Part shown: positions 6,799 to 15,319 of the stretch, piece after piece
Layout: each line of letters opens with the position of its first letter
Position numbering within the stretch: position 1 is the first letter of the stretch
Position numbers and translations under genes: made by a program
Source: Clostridia bacterium
GTDB lineage: Bacteria; Bacillota; Clostridia; Christensenellales; Borkfalkiaceae
NCBI GenBank assembly: GCA_900770945.1
Contig: CAAGME010000038.1
Coordinates: forward strand, 1-38,807
Length of the DNA: 38,807 nucleotides
Reading direction: 5' to 3'
Notes under the pieces: model-generated
What the model saw: only the letters and a program-made list of their open reading frames with translations
Told to the model about the DNA's origin: nothing
Database searches by the model: none

Positions 6799-9700
6799 TC
6801 AGCTCTGCCGCAGAGTCTTGTAAAGTTCCTTTGCCATAGCTTCCATTACCTTTTGGTAAAACTCCGTATCACTGAAAAGTTTCTTGTAAGAATCGGCGTT
6901 TTCGATATAGCACTGCGTTGCAATCTCTTTGAACTTTTCCGGGAAAAGCGACTTCACGAACATTTCAGGCGTCGTATCGTTTGCGTACCGCTTAAACTTT
7001 TTAACTTCCTTATCCGATAAAAACATTTGATAAATGCTTTCGATAATAACTCTGTCCGTTTCGCTGAAATTTCCGTCGAAACGCTCGTTAACCTTGTCTA
7101 TAATATTTTGAAGCGTATCCTTTTTAGAAACTTTCGCTTTGCTTTTGTCCGAGGACGGCAACAAATCGGTATCCTTTTTGTCAAGCACTATCGCGCCGTT
7201 GAACGACTCTTTTAAGGAAGTGTATTCCAGCTTGATTTTGTCGAGAATATCCACCTTTTCATGCCCGTCGACGGGTAAAAACCGCAACAAGTTAGCAAGA
7301 AAAACGTACTCTTTGAAGAGTTCTTCGTCATGGAGCCTTACAAGTTGCGTAATATACGCATAGCTTTTCACAAATTTTCTTATCGCCATACGGCAATTAA
7401 ACCTTTCCGATTCGGTTGAAATATCGAGATATCTTTCAATAACGGGTTTTAAAATACTACTCAACCTGCCGAGGTCTGCCGCCTCCTGCTTGCTCCCTTT
7501 ATGCTTAGACATAAAATCGTAATATCTTGCAACGTCGTCGAAATTATAAAGCATGAACGGCTTGATTTTCGCGCGCAAATCGTAAACTTTGTTATAATCG
7601 GTCTTGCCGTCAAGCAAGGTCGTTTCGTAGTACGGCTGGAAACTATCCTTTATTTCCGAATCGGTGTTTTCAAAGTCTAAAACAAACGTCGAAGTCTTGC
7701 CTTTGCAAGTTCTGTTAAGCCTTGACAAAGTTTGAACGGCATTCACGTCTTTAAGTTTTTTATCGACATACATGCTATGCAAAAGCGGCTCGTCGAACCC
7801 CGTTTGATACTTGTTTGCAACGACTAAAATATTGTACTTATCACTACGGAACGCCCTGCGGAATTTTTTGTCGGAAGTTATGGCTTGTCCGTTCTCGTCA
7901 ACGTTCAGCCCTGCTTCCGTGTATTCCGCATCGTCCATTTTTACCGTTCCCGAAAACGCGACCATAACGCCGCACCCTGCGCTTTCCGTCGGGTGTTTTT
8001 TCATATATTCCTTGATAGCGAAATAATATCTTACGGCGTTTGCTCTGCTATCGGCAACAACCATGGCTTTACCATTTCCGCCTATCTGGAACCGCCCGCT
8101 TTCCAAAAAGTTGGACATTATCATTTCCGTTTTGTCGGCAATCGTGTGTCCGTGTTCTTTGTAATATTTAACTAAAGCCCTAAGCGTAGGACCTTCTATA
8201 AGCTCGGGGTTGTCCGCCGAAATCTTAACGAGCTTAAACGCCTCTTTTATCGTCGTGTAGTTTTGTAACACGTCGAGAATAAAGCCCTCCTCTATCGCTT
8301 GGCGCATAGAATACGTATGGAACGGACGCATTTTCTTTGTCGTCGGGTCGTAAGTTCCGAATAGCTCTATCGTTTTGTTTTTCGGCGTGGCTGTAAACGC
8401 AAAGAACGATTGATTGCTGTGCTTGCCTTGCGACAAAACAGCGCAAACGATATCGGAAGACAAATCGACTTCCGCTTCGTCCACACCCTCTTCTTCGGCA
8501 TATGCTTTCACCGCCTTATCTATATCGAGAAGAGATTTTCGCAATGTCTTTGCGCTCTCGCCCGACTGTCCTTGGTGCGCTTCGTCAATGATAATCGCAA
8601 ACTTTCGCCCCGCAAGACTGTCGAAATCCTTGTAAGCGAACAAGAATTTTTGCACCGTGCAAATTATAATACGCTTTCTGTCGTTTATCGCTTCCACAAG
8701 CCCGCGCGAACGTTTCTTGTCGTCAATCGCTTCAACAAGCCCCGGCGTATGTTCAAAGCTGTTAATCGTGTCTTGCAACTGACTATCCAAAACGACTCTG
8801 TTAGTTACGACGATTACGGTATCGAAAATGCCGTCGTTATCCTCATTATGCAAAGAAGCCAGCCTATACGCAATCCAGGCGATAGAATTAGACTTGCCGC
8901 TTCCCGCCGAATGTTCTATCAAATAGCTTTTTCCTACGCCGTTCGCCTTAACGTCCGCAACGACTTTGTTAACGACGTCGTATTGATGATAACGCGGAAA
9001 TATAAGTTTTCTTTTTTCTTCTATCCTCGTCGCGCCGTTCCTCGTAACTTCTTCCTTTTCGTTTACGTCAACGATAAAACGGTGGATAATGTCAAGTAAA
9101 CTGTCGCGTTGTAAAACTTCTTCCCAAAGATAAGAAGTCGAATATCCGTTCGGATTCGCGGGGTTGCCTTTGCCGCCCGTTCTGCCCGCTCCGTTCGAGC
9201 CTTGGTTGAACGGCATAAAATAAGTTGACGTACCTTGCAAACAAGTCGTCATATACGCTTCGTAAAGGTCGACGGCAAAATATACCAAAAAGCGATGATT
9301 GAACCTGAAACAAAACTCTTTCGGGTCCCTGTCGACTTTGTACTGCTCTATCGCGTCCTCTACGTTCTGCCCTTTGTATTGATTCTTGAGTTCGAGCGCA
9401 ACCACGGGTATGCCGTTTACGGACAAAACCATGTCTATCGTGTTAGTGTTCTTTTTTGAATAAGAAAACTGCCTCGTAACGCCTAAAAAATTGCCGTTAT
9501 ACAGTTCTGTGAGCGAAGCGTTAAGTTCGGACTCGGGCTTAAAATAGCACATCTTTATGCAAATGCCCATGTCCTCTATCCCGTTTTTGAGAACATGCAC
9601 AAGCCCGTGTTCGGTTATGCTGCTTTCCAGTCTGCGGCACAACTTTTCTTGCGCTTCATCACCGTAATATTTAACGTACCGCGCCCATTGCTTCGGCTGC

Positions 9701-9879
9701 GTATTCTTCACGAAATCGATAAATATCTCGGGATATATGCCCATATCTTTATCGAAAACGTACTTATGTATTCTGTGTCCGTCGGGATTAAGATAAGAAA
9801 GCTGTTCGTACCCGCCCTTTTCGCTTATCAAAAAGCTTTCTATGTCTTGTTCAAACCTCTTTTCCGAAGTATCTATCAT
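6799..9879 (-). CDS. hsdR: Type I restriction enzyme R subunit (HsdR)
   Basis: The 1026-residue protein is full length for the family. The N-terminal nuclease domain has IDMVLSVNGIPVVALELKN, giving catalytic Asp149, Glu163 and Lys165 of the PD-(D/E)XK fold. The helicase/translocase follows: the Q-tip FPRYHQYDVV (about 294-303), Walker A HSAGSGKS (323-330), IIIDEAH, the TAT motif FFAFTATP and the motif-VI region LSRLNRT. It would translocate and cut unmodified DNA as part of an R2M2S complex. The start overlaps the preceding membrane-protein gene by four bases (ATGA), so it is the last gene of the operon. It appears intact, although hsdM and hsdS upstream are damaged. Its base composition matches hsdM and not the three genes between them. 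Confidence 0.95.
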   Translation of the reverse strand: MIDTSEKRFEQDIESFLISEKGGYEQLSYLNPDGHRIHKYVFDKDMGIYPEIFIDFVKNTQPKQWARYVKYYGDEAQEKLCRRLESSITEHGLVHVLKNGIEDMGICIKMCYFKPESELNASLTELYNGNFLGVTRQFSYSKKNTNTIDMVLSVNGIPVVALELKNQYKGQNVEDAIEQYKVDRDPKEFCFRFNHRFLVYFAVDLYEAYMTTCLQGTSTYFMPFNQGSNGAGRTGGKGNPANPNGYSTSYLWEEVLQRDSLLDIIHRFIVDVNEKEEVTRNGATRIEEKRKLIFPRYHQYDVVNKVVADVKANGVGKSYLIEHSAGSGKSNSIAWIAYRLASLHNEDNDGIFDTVIVVTNRVVLDSQLQDTINSFEHTPGLVEAIDDKKRSRGLVEAINDRKRIIICTVQKFLFAYKDFDSLAGRKFAIIIDEAHQGQSGESAKTLRKSLLDIDKAVKAYAEEEGVDEAEVDLSSDIVCAVLSQGKHSNQSFFAFTATPKNKTIELFGTYDPTTKKMRPFHTYSMRQAIEEGFILDVLQNYTTIKEAFKLVKISADNPELIEGPTLRALVKYYKEHGHTIADKTEMIMSNFLESGRFQIGGNGKAMVVADSRANAVRYYFAIKEYMKKHPTESAGCGVMVAFSGTVKMDDAEYTEAGLNVDENGQAITSDKKFRRAFRSDKYNILVVANKYQTGFDEPLLHSMYVDKKLKDVNAVQTLSRLNRTCKGKTSTFVLDFENTDSEIKDSFQPYYETTLLDGKTDYNKVYDLRAKIKPFMLYNFDDVARYYDFMSKHKGSKQEAADLGRLSSILKPVIERYLDISTESERFNCRMAIRKFVKSYAYITQLVRLHDEELFKEYVFLANLLRFLPVDGHEKVDILDKIKLEYTSLKESFNGAIVLDKKDTDLLPSSDKSKAKVSKKDTLQNIIDKVNERFDGNFSETDRVIIESIYQMFLSDKEVKKFKRYANDTTPEMFVKSLFPEKFKEIATQCYIENADSYKKLFSDTEFYQKVMEAMAKELYKTLRQS

Positions 9880-11549
9880 TTTGCATTTGCCCTCTTTATA
9901 ATTTTTAAATTATCAAAATCAATTGAAACAGGAATTAACTCAATCCCGCTTTTTACAAAGATTTCTCTACCTTCAATATCAAAGTTTGTTGTTAAGATAT
10001 AGTAGTTCTCAAGCAAATCAACTAACAACAAAGAAAATTCTTCTATTTTGCCTTTGTAGCAAAATCCAAAATTAAATAAAATATGATAATTCTGATTTTT
10101 GTTCAATGTTTGCGCTATTTCAAAGCAAATCAAATTATCATCAACACATATTCCTTTTAGCGAAGAAAAAGAGAAGTCCGCATTTCTCAAAAATAATTGA
10201 CTAACAATAAAGTCTTGTACACCTTTATTTCTAATGACAATACTTTTATTTGAAATCGCATTATCAAAATAAACGGATAAATTTTCCCTCACAGTAGTAT
10301 GTTGTGGATCCAAACAAAATACTAATGGTCTGTACTTCATCTTCTCTTCTTCTTTTCTCTCATTTTCCATTCTTTCAATGTCGTCTTTCCGTGCTTTTTC
10401 CGTTTGTTTTATAGTCCAAGCAACACCGGCAAGAGTTAAAACACCGCCAATTACAGCAGCATAAACTCCAACTATCGAAGAAAAAAGAGTGTTATCAACT
10501 ACTTGCCCATCCGTCGGTTTCACCCAAAACAACAAATACAAAGCAGCTATCGTTTCCACAATCGTAAATAGTAATATTGCAATTAGATTATACAATTTAA
10601 GAATATTATCTACGCTTGTTTTGTCTATCATAACCTTTTTTATTATCAGTACCGATGATAAGAAGCAAGCAGCAAGATTTGTCCAACCAGAAATTTTCGA
10701 AACAACTCCATTATCCACAACATTCATGAAGATCGCTAACCCAATAAGTACAGCTATAATTAACGACACCGAACTTTCTTGATCGTCAAAAAAAGATGAC
10801 CCTAAGAACAATTCGTAAATGAGAGAAACAACATATAAAGTAAAAATAAAAACAAAACTATAAGCAGCAATATTAGAATCCCATTTGTTTAAAGAAACAA
10901 ACAGAGCTAAATACGGCCAAATAATCAGAAAAGTAAGAAATATCTTTCTAATACAGTATAAAACTACTCCTTGACGCGTCGTTTTTAATACCTCTAAATA
11001 TCTAATTGCATAAAAAACTTGCCAAGTCACAAATGCGACCAATTCAAAAAGCACAAATATATATGTAACTATTTTCACAACAGCATTTTTGCAATTAAGC
11101 AAATAAAACACAAGAAACAGCGATGCAACCATAAACACATACACAAACGACGTAAGTAAACGCAAAATTAGATTTACTTTCGCTCGTTCAAGTTTTTTTA
11201 TACAATCCTTTGTTTTCTCCACTGCATTTTTACATATTGAATCTATTTTTGCAACTAATTCTTCTTTTAGCTCTATACTAATTTTCTTATCGTTACATAT
11301 AGCTGTTTTAAATTCTTTTTGCAATTTTTGAGTTGAATATTTAATATTCTTTTTATATTCTTTAGCCTCTTTCAACAAACTATTAACACTTTTTAATTTC
11401 TCAAAACCCGATTTATAATCGCAAGAAAAAGCAACAAGAGCAAGTCCTTCATCGAACACAAGTTTAGCCGCCTCATCTTTAGTCAATTCTTTTAGCTTGT
11501 TTGAAAATTCCTCTATTTTTTTATCTCTACAATCCTCTATATATCCCAT
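9876..11549 (-). CDS. Eight-pass membrane protein embedded in the type I RM operon
   Basis: I do not recognise a named family. The 557-residue protein has three parts. Residues 1-125 are charged and helical, probably coiled coil (KLKELTKDEAAKL, KKLERAKVN). About eight membrane helices lie at 131-151, 157-182, 203-220, 228-249, 260-278, 289-308, 318-345 and 358-382. After IKQTEKARKDDIERM comes a cytoplasmic domain of about 150 residues that looks beta-rich. A last membrane helix running into a charged helix and then a soluble domain is a pattern seen in many uncharacterised bacterial membrane proteins. The gene overlaps hsdS by one base (TAATG) and hsdR by four (ATGA), so it is translationally coupled to the restriction system. 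The DNA is visibly more AT-rich than hsdR and hsdM. A defence or abortive-infection role is inference from context only. Confidence 0.85.
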   Translation of the reverse strand: MGYIEDCRDKKIEEFSNKLKELTKDEAAKLVFDEGLALVAFSCDYKSGFEKLKSVNSLLKEAKEYKKNIKYSTQKLQKEFKTAICNDKKISIELKEELVAKIDSICKNAVEKTKDCIKKLERAKVNLILRLLTSFVYVFMVASLFLVFYLLNCKNAVVKIVTYIFVLFELVAFVTWQVFYAIRYLEVLKTTRQGVVLYCIRKIFLTFLIIWPYLALFVSLNKWDSNIAAYSFVFIFTLYVVSLIYELFLGSSFFDDQESSVSLIIAVLIGLAIFMNVVDNGVVSKISGWTNLAACFLSSVLIIKKVMIDKTSVDNILKLYNLIAILLFTIVETIAALYLLFWVKPTDGQVVDNTLFSSIVGVYAAVIGGVLTLAGVAWTIKQTEKARKDDIERMENERKEEEKMKYRPLVFCLDPQHTTVRENLSVYFDNAISNKSIVIRNKGVQDFIVSQLFLRNADFSFSSLKGICVDDNLICFEIAQTLNKNQNYHILFNFGFCYKGKIEEFSLLLVDLLENYYILTTNFDIEGREIFVKSGIELIPVSIDFDNLKIIKRANAK

Positions 11550-12681
11550 TATCCAACCTCTTTTTTTCCTGTAACGTATTCGTAAATTAAAGATTTTTTA
11601 TATTCCTGTAATTTTTCGATTTTTGCCTGCTTAATTTCAATAAGTTTATCTATATTAGAACACTTATCGTCGAGATAAGAAACAATATCTTTTTGTGTTG
11701 AGTCGTCAACATAAAAAACAAGTTTATTCCCGTAATCTTTAAAGTAAATATGCGGAATAGTTGTTTTATCCAAAGATTCAGAAAGTTTCAACGACATAAT
11801 TACATATTTTAACCAAGATAAATTGACCCCATTATTTGGGAAAATATAAGCCATAGTTCCCAACAATAAACTATTTTTAGGGTATATTTTTATCCGTCCG
11901 ACACCGGCTCCGTCTTTTATTATTCCTAAATACTCTTCATCTTGCCCCAAAGTAGCAGAATATCCCATCAACCCCGAAGCTCCATAAACGGGTGTGAGCA
12001 GATTATTTTGAAGCAGCTCTCCTGCCGTAATGTTAGAATTAAAAGAAGAACAGATATATTTCAATTTAATTATTTTTGCTTCCTTTAACAAACTGTTCTG
12101 AACGCATTCACAAATTTCCAACTGTTTATATTCTTTAAGTTTTTCAATCTGTGCCTGCTGAATTTCTACAAGCTTGTCCACCTCTGCGAGTTTTTTTGAT
12201 AAATCATTTACGATTTTTACCTGAATTTTTACGGGTGGTAACGGCAACACAATGCTTTTCACCGCGTAGTCCACAAATCGGCAACTATACCATGTCCCCA
12301 ACGATAGAACTCCTCGGCAAATCCATAGTTTTTCATTAAAATATTTTCATATTCGGAACAAATAATATTGTCCGCAATAGGATAAAGCACAGTATTTATT
12401 AACGAAACAGAACCGTCAAGAAATGAAACGCCACATGACTGCTTTCTGTCCGACCTTGAATTTATAACAAAATCGTTTTTCAGAACAAGTTTTCTATTAT
12501 CCCCTGCGTCAGATTTTGCAACATTTTCCATTTGCGGAACAATACCACTTTTTGAAACAGAAAGCGGGGCAAATTCTTTATCACTAACTTTTTCATTACG
12601 ACAACCAAAAATCGAGCCTATCTTTATAAGCTCCCAACTATCCGGTATTTCGCCTATCCATTCAATTCCGCTATTTTTCAT
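11549..12681 (-). pseudogene. hsdS: Type I specificity subunit HsdS, frameshifted
   Basis: Two open frames together make one HsdS. The first (12681-12259) starts MKNSGIEWIGEIPDSWEL, the classic opening of the first recognition domain, and runs through FYRWGHGIVADLWTTR to a TGA. The second frame resumes at KSIVLPLPPVKIQ, exactly where the central conserved helix should follow. It continues through a second recognition domain to the distal conserved helix (LIEIKQAKIEKLQEYK). The break lies at about 12259-12270: one missing base would give TTRWKSIVLPLP, and a deletion of about ten bases would explain the absent residues usually found between TTRW and the Lys. The subunit would bring HsdM and HsdR to a bipartite target. 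The gene overlaps the DUF4145-type gene by 11 bases and the membrane-protein gene by one. A sequencing error cannot be excluded. Confidence 0.85.
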
Positions 12682-13357
12682 TTTTTCTCTGCTGTTCCTT
12701 GTTTTCTGAGGTTTGAACTATTTCTGCATAAAGTTGCTCTCGTTCTTGCCTATTTATATACCATTGCTTAAAAAGCAGCTCTATCATTTTTTGCAGTTTC
12801 TCAGCCTCGTCTGCTTTAACGTCAACTATCAAATTTACGTCACTTTCCATATGCGCTCCGATATTGCCAATCTTTCGCAAACCGTCCAAAGCTTTCCATT
12901 GACTTGCATCGATCCTATCTTTCAACTGTGTTATTTCGGCATTAAGATTTTTCTCTTTTATACTCCAAAAATCATGAATCATTCCCTGTAAACATCTTCT
13001 AAATAATGTTGCCGCTGCTTTGGGAGAATCTTGCAAAATCACACTACCCTCTTCATAATCAGCTCTTATCTGTTGCGGAATATAATCAGGAAAATGTTTG
13101 AAAGTTACACGAGGAAGTATATCGTACTGCTTTTTTGTAACTTCATTCCAAGCAATAATAGTAGTTTTTCTACATTCATCATTTATACATCTAAGTATAT
13201 ATAAATCTATGCAAGCTTCATCAGCAAGTTCCACACCCAATAAATGATCCGCAAAAGCTTCTCTCGCACTCAATTTTTCGTACTCCATAGCAAAACTTTG
13301 CATACAGTCACAGTAAGGACATACATATTTGTAAAACTTTTCGTCAAATTCTATCAT
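12671..13357 (-). CDS. DUF4145-like protein with N-terminal zinc-ribbon cysteines
   Basis: The 228-residue protein begins with CPYCDC (13-18) and has a second pair in RCINDEC, which together could bind zinc. The C-terminal part matches the DUF4145 pattern: DYIPQQIRADYEEG, then SPKAAATLFRRCLQG, then LRKIGNIGAH. DUF4145 proteins are known companions of type I restriction systems and look related to all-helical HEPN-type domains, but the biochemical role is not established to my knowledge. The start codon overlaps, as ATGA, the position where hsdM would end without its nonsense codon, so the gene was built to be coupled to hsdM. The DNA is AT-rich like hsdS and the membrane-protein gene. Confidence 0.8.
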   Translation of the reverse strand: MIEFDEKFYKYVCPYCDCMQSFAMEYEKLSAREAFADHLLGVELADEACIDLYILRCINDECRKTTIIAWNEVTKKQYDILPRVTFKHFPDYIPQQIRADYEEGSVILQDSPKAAATLFRRCLQGMIHDFWSIKEKNLNAEITQLKDRIDASQWKALDGLRKIGNIGAHMESDVNLIVDVKADEAEKLQKMIELLFKQWYINRQEREQLYAEIVQTSENKEQQRKNEK

Positions 13358-13479
13358 TTTCCTAAAATCTCCTTCATGAGTTTCTCCTCTTCGGCGGAAA
13401 GGGCTTTGAATTCTTCAAAGATTTCGTCGGACTTGCGCGGCGCAATGAATTTGTAGAATATACGCGTAAACGGGATTTC
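13354..13479 (-). pseudogene. hsdM: Severed 3' end of hsdM after an in-frame TAA
   Basis: After the TAA at 13480-13482 the same frame stays open for 41 codons, starting EIPFTRIFYKF and ending MKEILGK, and stops at TGA 13354-13356. HsdM proteins normally read KIGYEIPFTR at this point, so the TAA stands where Tyr is expected. The TGA overlaps the next ATG as ATGA. Both facts show that this is the original end of hsdM. Confidence 0.85.
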
Positions 13480-15129
13480 TTAGCCGATTTTGTCTTTGCT
13501 TCTGTCCATAAAAGCAAGCGGATTGTAAGGCAAAACGTTCTTTGCAAAATATTCGTCTATACTGTCGGTTAAAGGAACTATTTCGCTGTCGGTTTTTCCT
13601 TTTTCTATTTGCGGCTTGCCTTTTTTGAGTAGCGGTTTTCCGTTTTCGTCCGCGACGGCGGTTTCGACGGTAACTTTCGTATAACCGAAAAATCTGTTGT
13701 CAAAAGTTTTGCTTTCGACGGTAAGCCCGTTTTCGTTATAAAGTTTGTTGTCAAAGTCGTTGTAAGCTTGCATTATGAGCGCAATGCAGTTGTCGTCCAA
13801 GTCAACGCGTTTGTTACCTATGTTTTTGCGGCGTTTCACAAAGCATTTACTTGCGTCGATAAGTTGAACTTTGCCGAGCCGTTTGTCGCTTTTCGCTTTG
13901 CTTACAAGCCAAACGTAAGTCGCTATACCCGTGTTGTAAAACAAGTCCGTCGGGAGTTGAACTATCGCTTCCACAAGGTCTTGTTCGATAAGGTATCTGC
14001 GGATTTCCGACGGACCGCTACCCGCGTCGCCCGTAAAGAGCGAAGAGCCGTTCTGAATGATAGCCATTCTGCCCGAGCCTTCTTTTAGTTTCTTCACGCC
14101 GTTCAGCATAAACAGCATTTGCCCGTCGGATATTGACGGAAGCCCGGGTCCGAAACGTCCGTCGTAGCCGAGCTTTGCTTCCTTTTCCACTTTATCCTTT
14201 TCACGCTTCCAGTCAATGCCGAACGGCGGGTTTGAAATTATGTAATCGAATTCGAAGCCGGAATATGCGTCCTCTGAGAGCGTATCGCCGAACTTCATTC
14301 CGCTTGCGTTGCCGCCTTTTATGAGCATGTCCGCTTTTGCTATAGCGTAAGTTTCGGGGTTAAATTCCTGTCCGAAGCATGTTAGGTCGGCTTCGGGGTT
14401 AATTTCTTTTATGCGTTCGGTAAGGCAACCGAGCATTTGGCTCGTTCCCATAGTCATATCGTAAGCCGTTTTATAGCAACCGTTGGTTTTTATCTCTTCC
14501 TTTTCGGGCGAAATCAAAAGTTCGGTCATAAGGTAAATTATATCGCGACTCGTAAAATGCGCCCCGGCTTCTTCGTTATAACTTTCGGAAAATTTGCGGA
14601 TAAGCTCTTCAAAGATATAACCCATGTCCATAGAGGTTATTTTATCGGGCGACATATCGCCTTTTTTCGAATTAAATTCTTGCACGACAACGTACAAAAT
14701 ATTGCCTTTCTGCATGTTCTTCACTTCGTCCACGAACTTGAAGTTAGCAAGGATATCTTTTATGTTATCGGAAAAGCCTTGCAAGTAATCTTCGAAGTTG
14801 CTTTCAATATTATCGGGGTCGGCTAAAAGGCGAGCAAAATCAAATTTGCTCGTGTTGTAAAACGAAAAGCCCGAAGCACGGCAAAGCGCGCCGTCACGAA
14901 TTTCGCCCTCGGCTTTATGCTCTTTCAATTCCTTATCCACTTTCCAAACCTTTTCCCTTGTCGGTGCAAGCGCGTCGTCGAAACGCTTCAAGACCGTCAT
15001 AGGTAAAATAACTTTGCCGTATTCGTGCGGCTTATAAAACCCGACAAGGTGAGTCGCTATTTCCCAAATAAGGTTTGCCTTTTCCTGTATATTCGTGTTA
15101 GTCTGCTTTTGTAATTCGTTTATGGACAT
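13480..15129 (-). CDS. hsdM: Type I DNA methyltransferase M subunit (HsdM), truncated by a nonsense codon
   Basis: The protein has 549 residues up to the TAA; about 591 are expected if codon 550 were Tyr. The N-terminal helical HsdM domain (about 12-150) is followed by the N6-adenine methyltransferase domain, with the SAM-binding motif region AYDMTMGTSQML (222-233) and catalytic NPPF (300-303) in DYIISNPPFGIDWK. It would methylate adenine in the HsdS-defined target. The ribosome site GGAGG is eight bases from the ATG, and a good promoter lies upstream. The missing C-terminal 41 residues include the family's EIPFTR-x-FY block and a helical tail thought to help contact HsdS, so activity is doubtful. 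Confidence 0.93.
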   Translation of the reverse strand: MSINELQKQTNTNIQEKANLIWEIATHLVGFYKPHEYGKVILPMTVLKRFDDALAPTREKVWKVDKELKEHKAEGEIRDGALCRASGFSFYNTSKFDFARLLADPDNIESNFEDYLQGFSDNIKDILANFKFVDEVKNMQKGNILYVVVQEFNSKKGDMSPDKITSMDMGYIFEELIRKFSESYNEEAGAHFTSRDIIYLMTELLISPEKEEIKTNGCYKTAYDMTMGTSQMLGCLTERIKEINPEADLTCFGQEFNPETYAIAKADMLIKGGNASGMKFGDTLSEDAYSGFEFDYIISNPPFGIDWKREKDKVEKEAKLGYDGRFGPGLPSISDGQMLFMLNGVKKLKEGSGRMAIIQNGSSLFTGDAGSGPSEIRRYLIEQDLVEAIVQLPTDLFYNTGIATYVWLVSKAKSDKRLGKVQLIDASKCFVKRRKNIGNKRVDLDDNCIALIMQAYNDFDNKLYNENGLTVESKTFDNRFFGYTKVTVETAVADENGKPLLKKGKPQIEKGKTDSEIVPLTDSIDEYFAKNVLPYNPLAFMDRSKDKIG

Positions 15130-15171
15130 TCGTTTTTCCTCCGATTTCGCGCTTAAAATCTCGCTTTTTAT

Positions 15172-15200
15172 ATTATATCATACTTTCAAATAATAATCAA
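15172..15200 (-). promoter_or_regulatory. Promoter of the restriction-modification operon
   Basis: On the minus strand TTGATT (15195-15200), a 17-base spacer and a perfect TATAAT (15172-15177) lie upstream of hsdM. Confidence 0.7.
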
Positions 15201-15235
15201 TAGTTTTTGTTTAAGTTTAGCGGGGAGAAAATTTG

Positions 15236-15278
15236 AAAAACAAAAGACTGCCGCGAGGAATTTCGAGGCAGTCTTTTG
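15236..15278 (-). terminator. Terminator after the aro operon and its trailing lipoprotein gene
   Basis: CAAAAGACTGCC (15241-15252) pairs perfectly with 15267-15278, and TTTTTC follows on the minus strand. It separates the upstream operon from the restriction-modification promoter. Confidence 0.85.
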
Positions 15279-15319
15279 CGTGATTATATCTGTGTTTTTG
15301 CGTTTTTTACGTCCTTAAA

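Noticed and set aside
8670..8760. Near-duplicate GLVEAIDDKKR / GLVEAINDRKR in HsdR
   Set aside because: HsdR proteins have a G-x-V-x-x-I block followed by a second EAI-like block before the I-I-x-T-x-Q-K-F motif at this position. The similarity is probably ordinary family structure and not a new tandem duplication.
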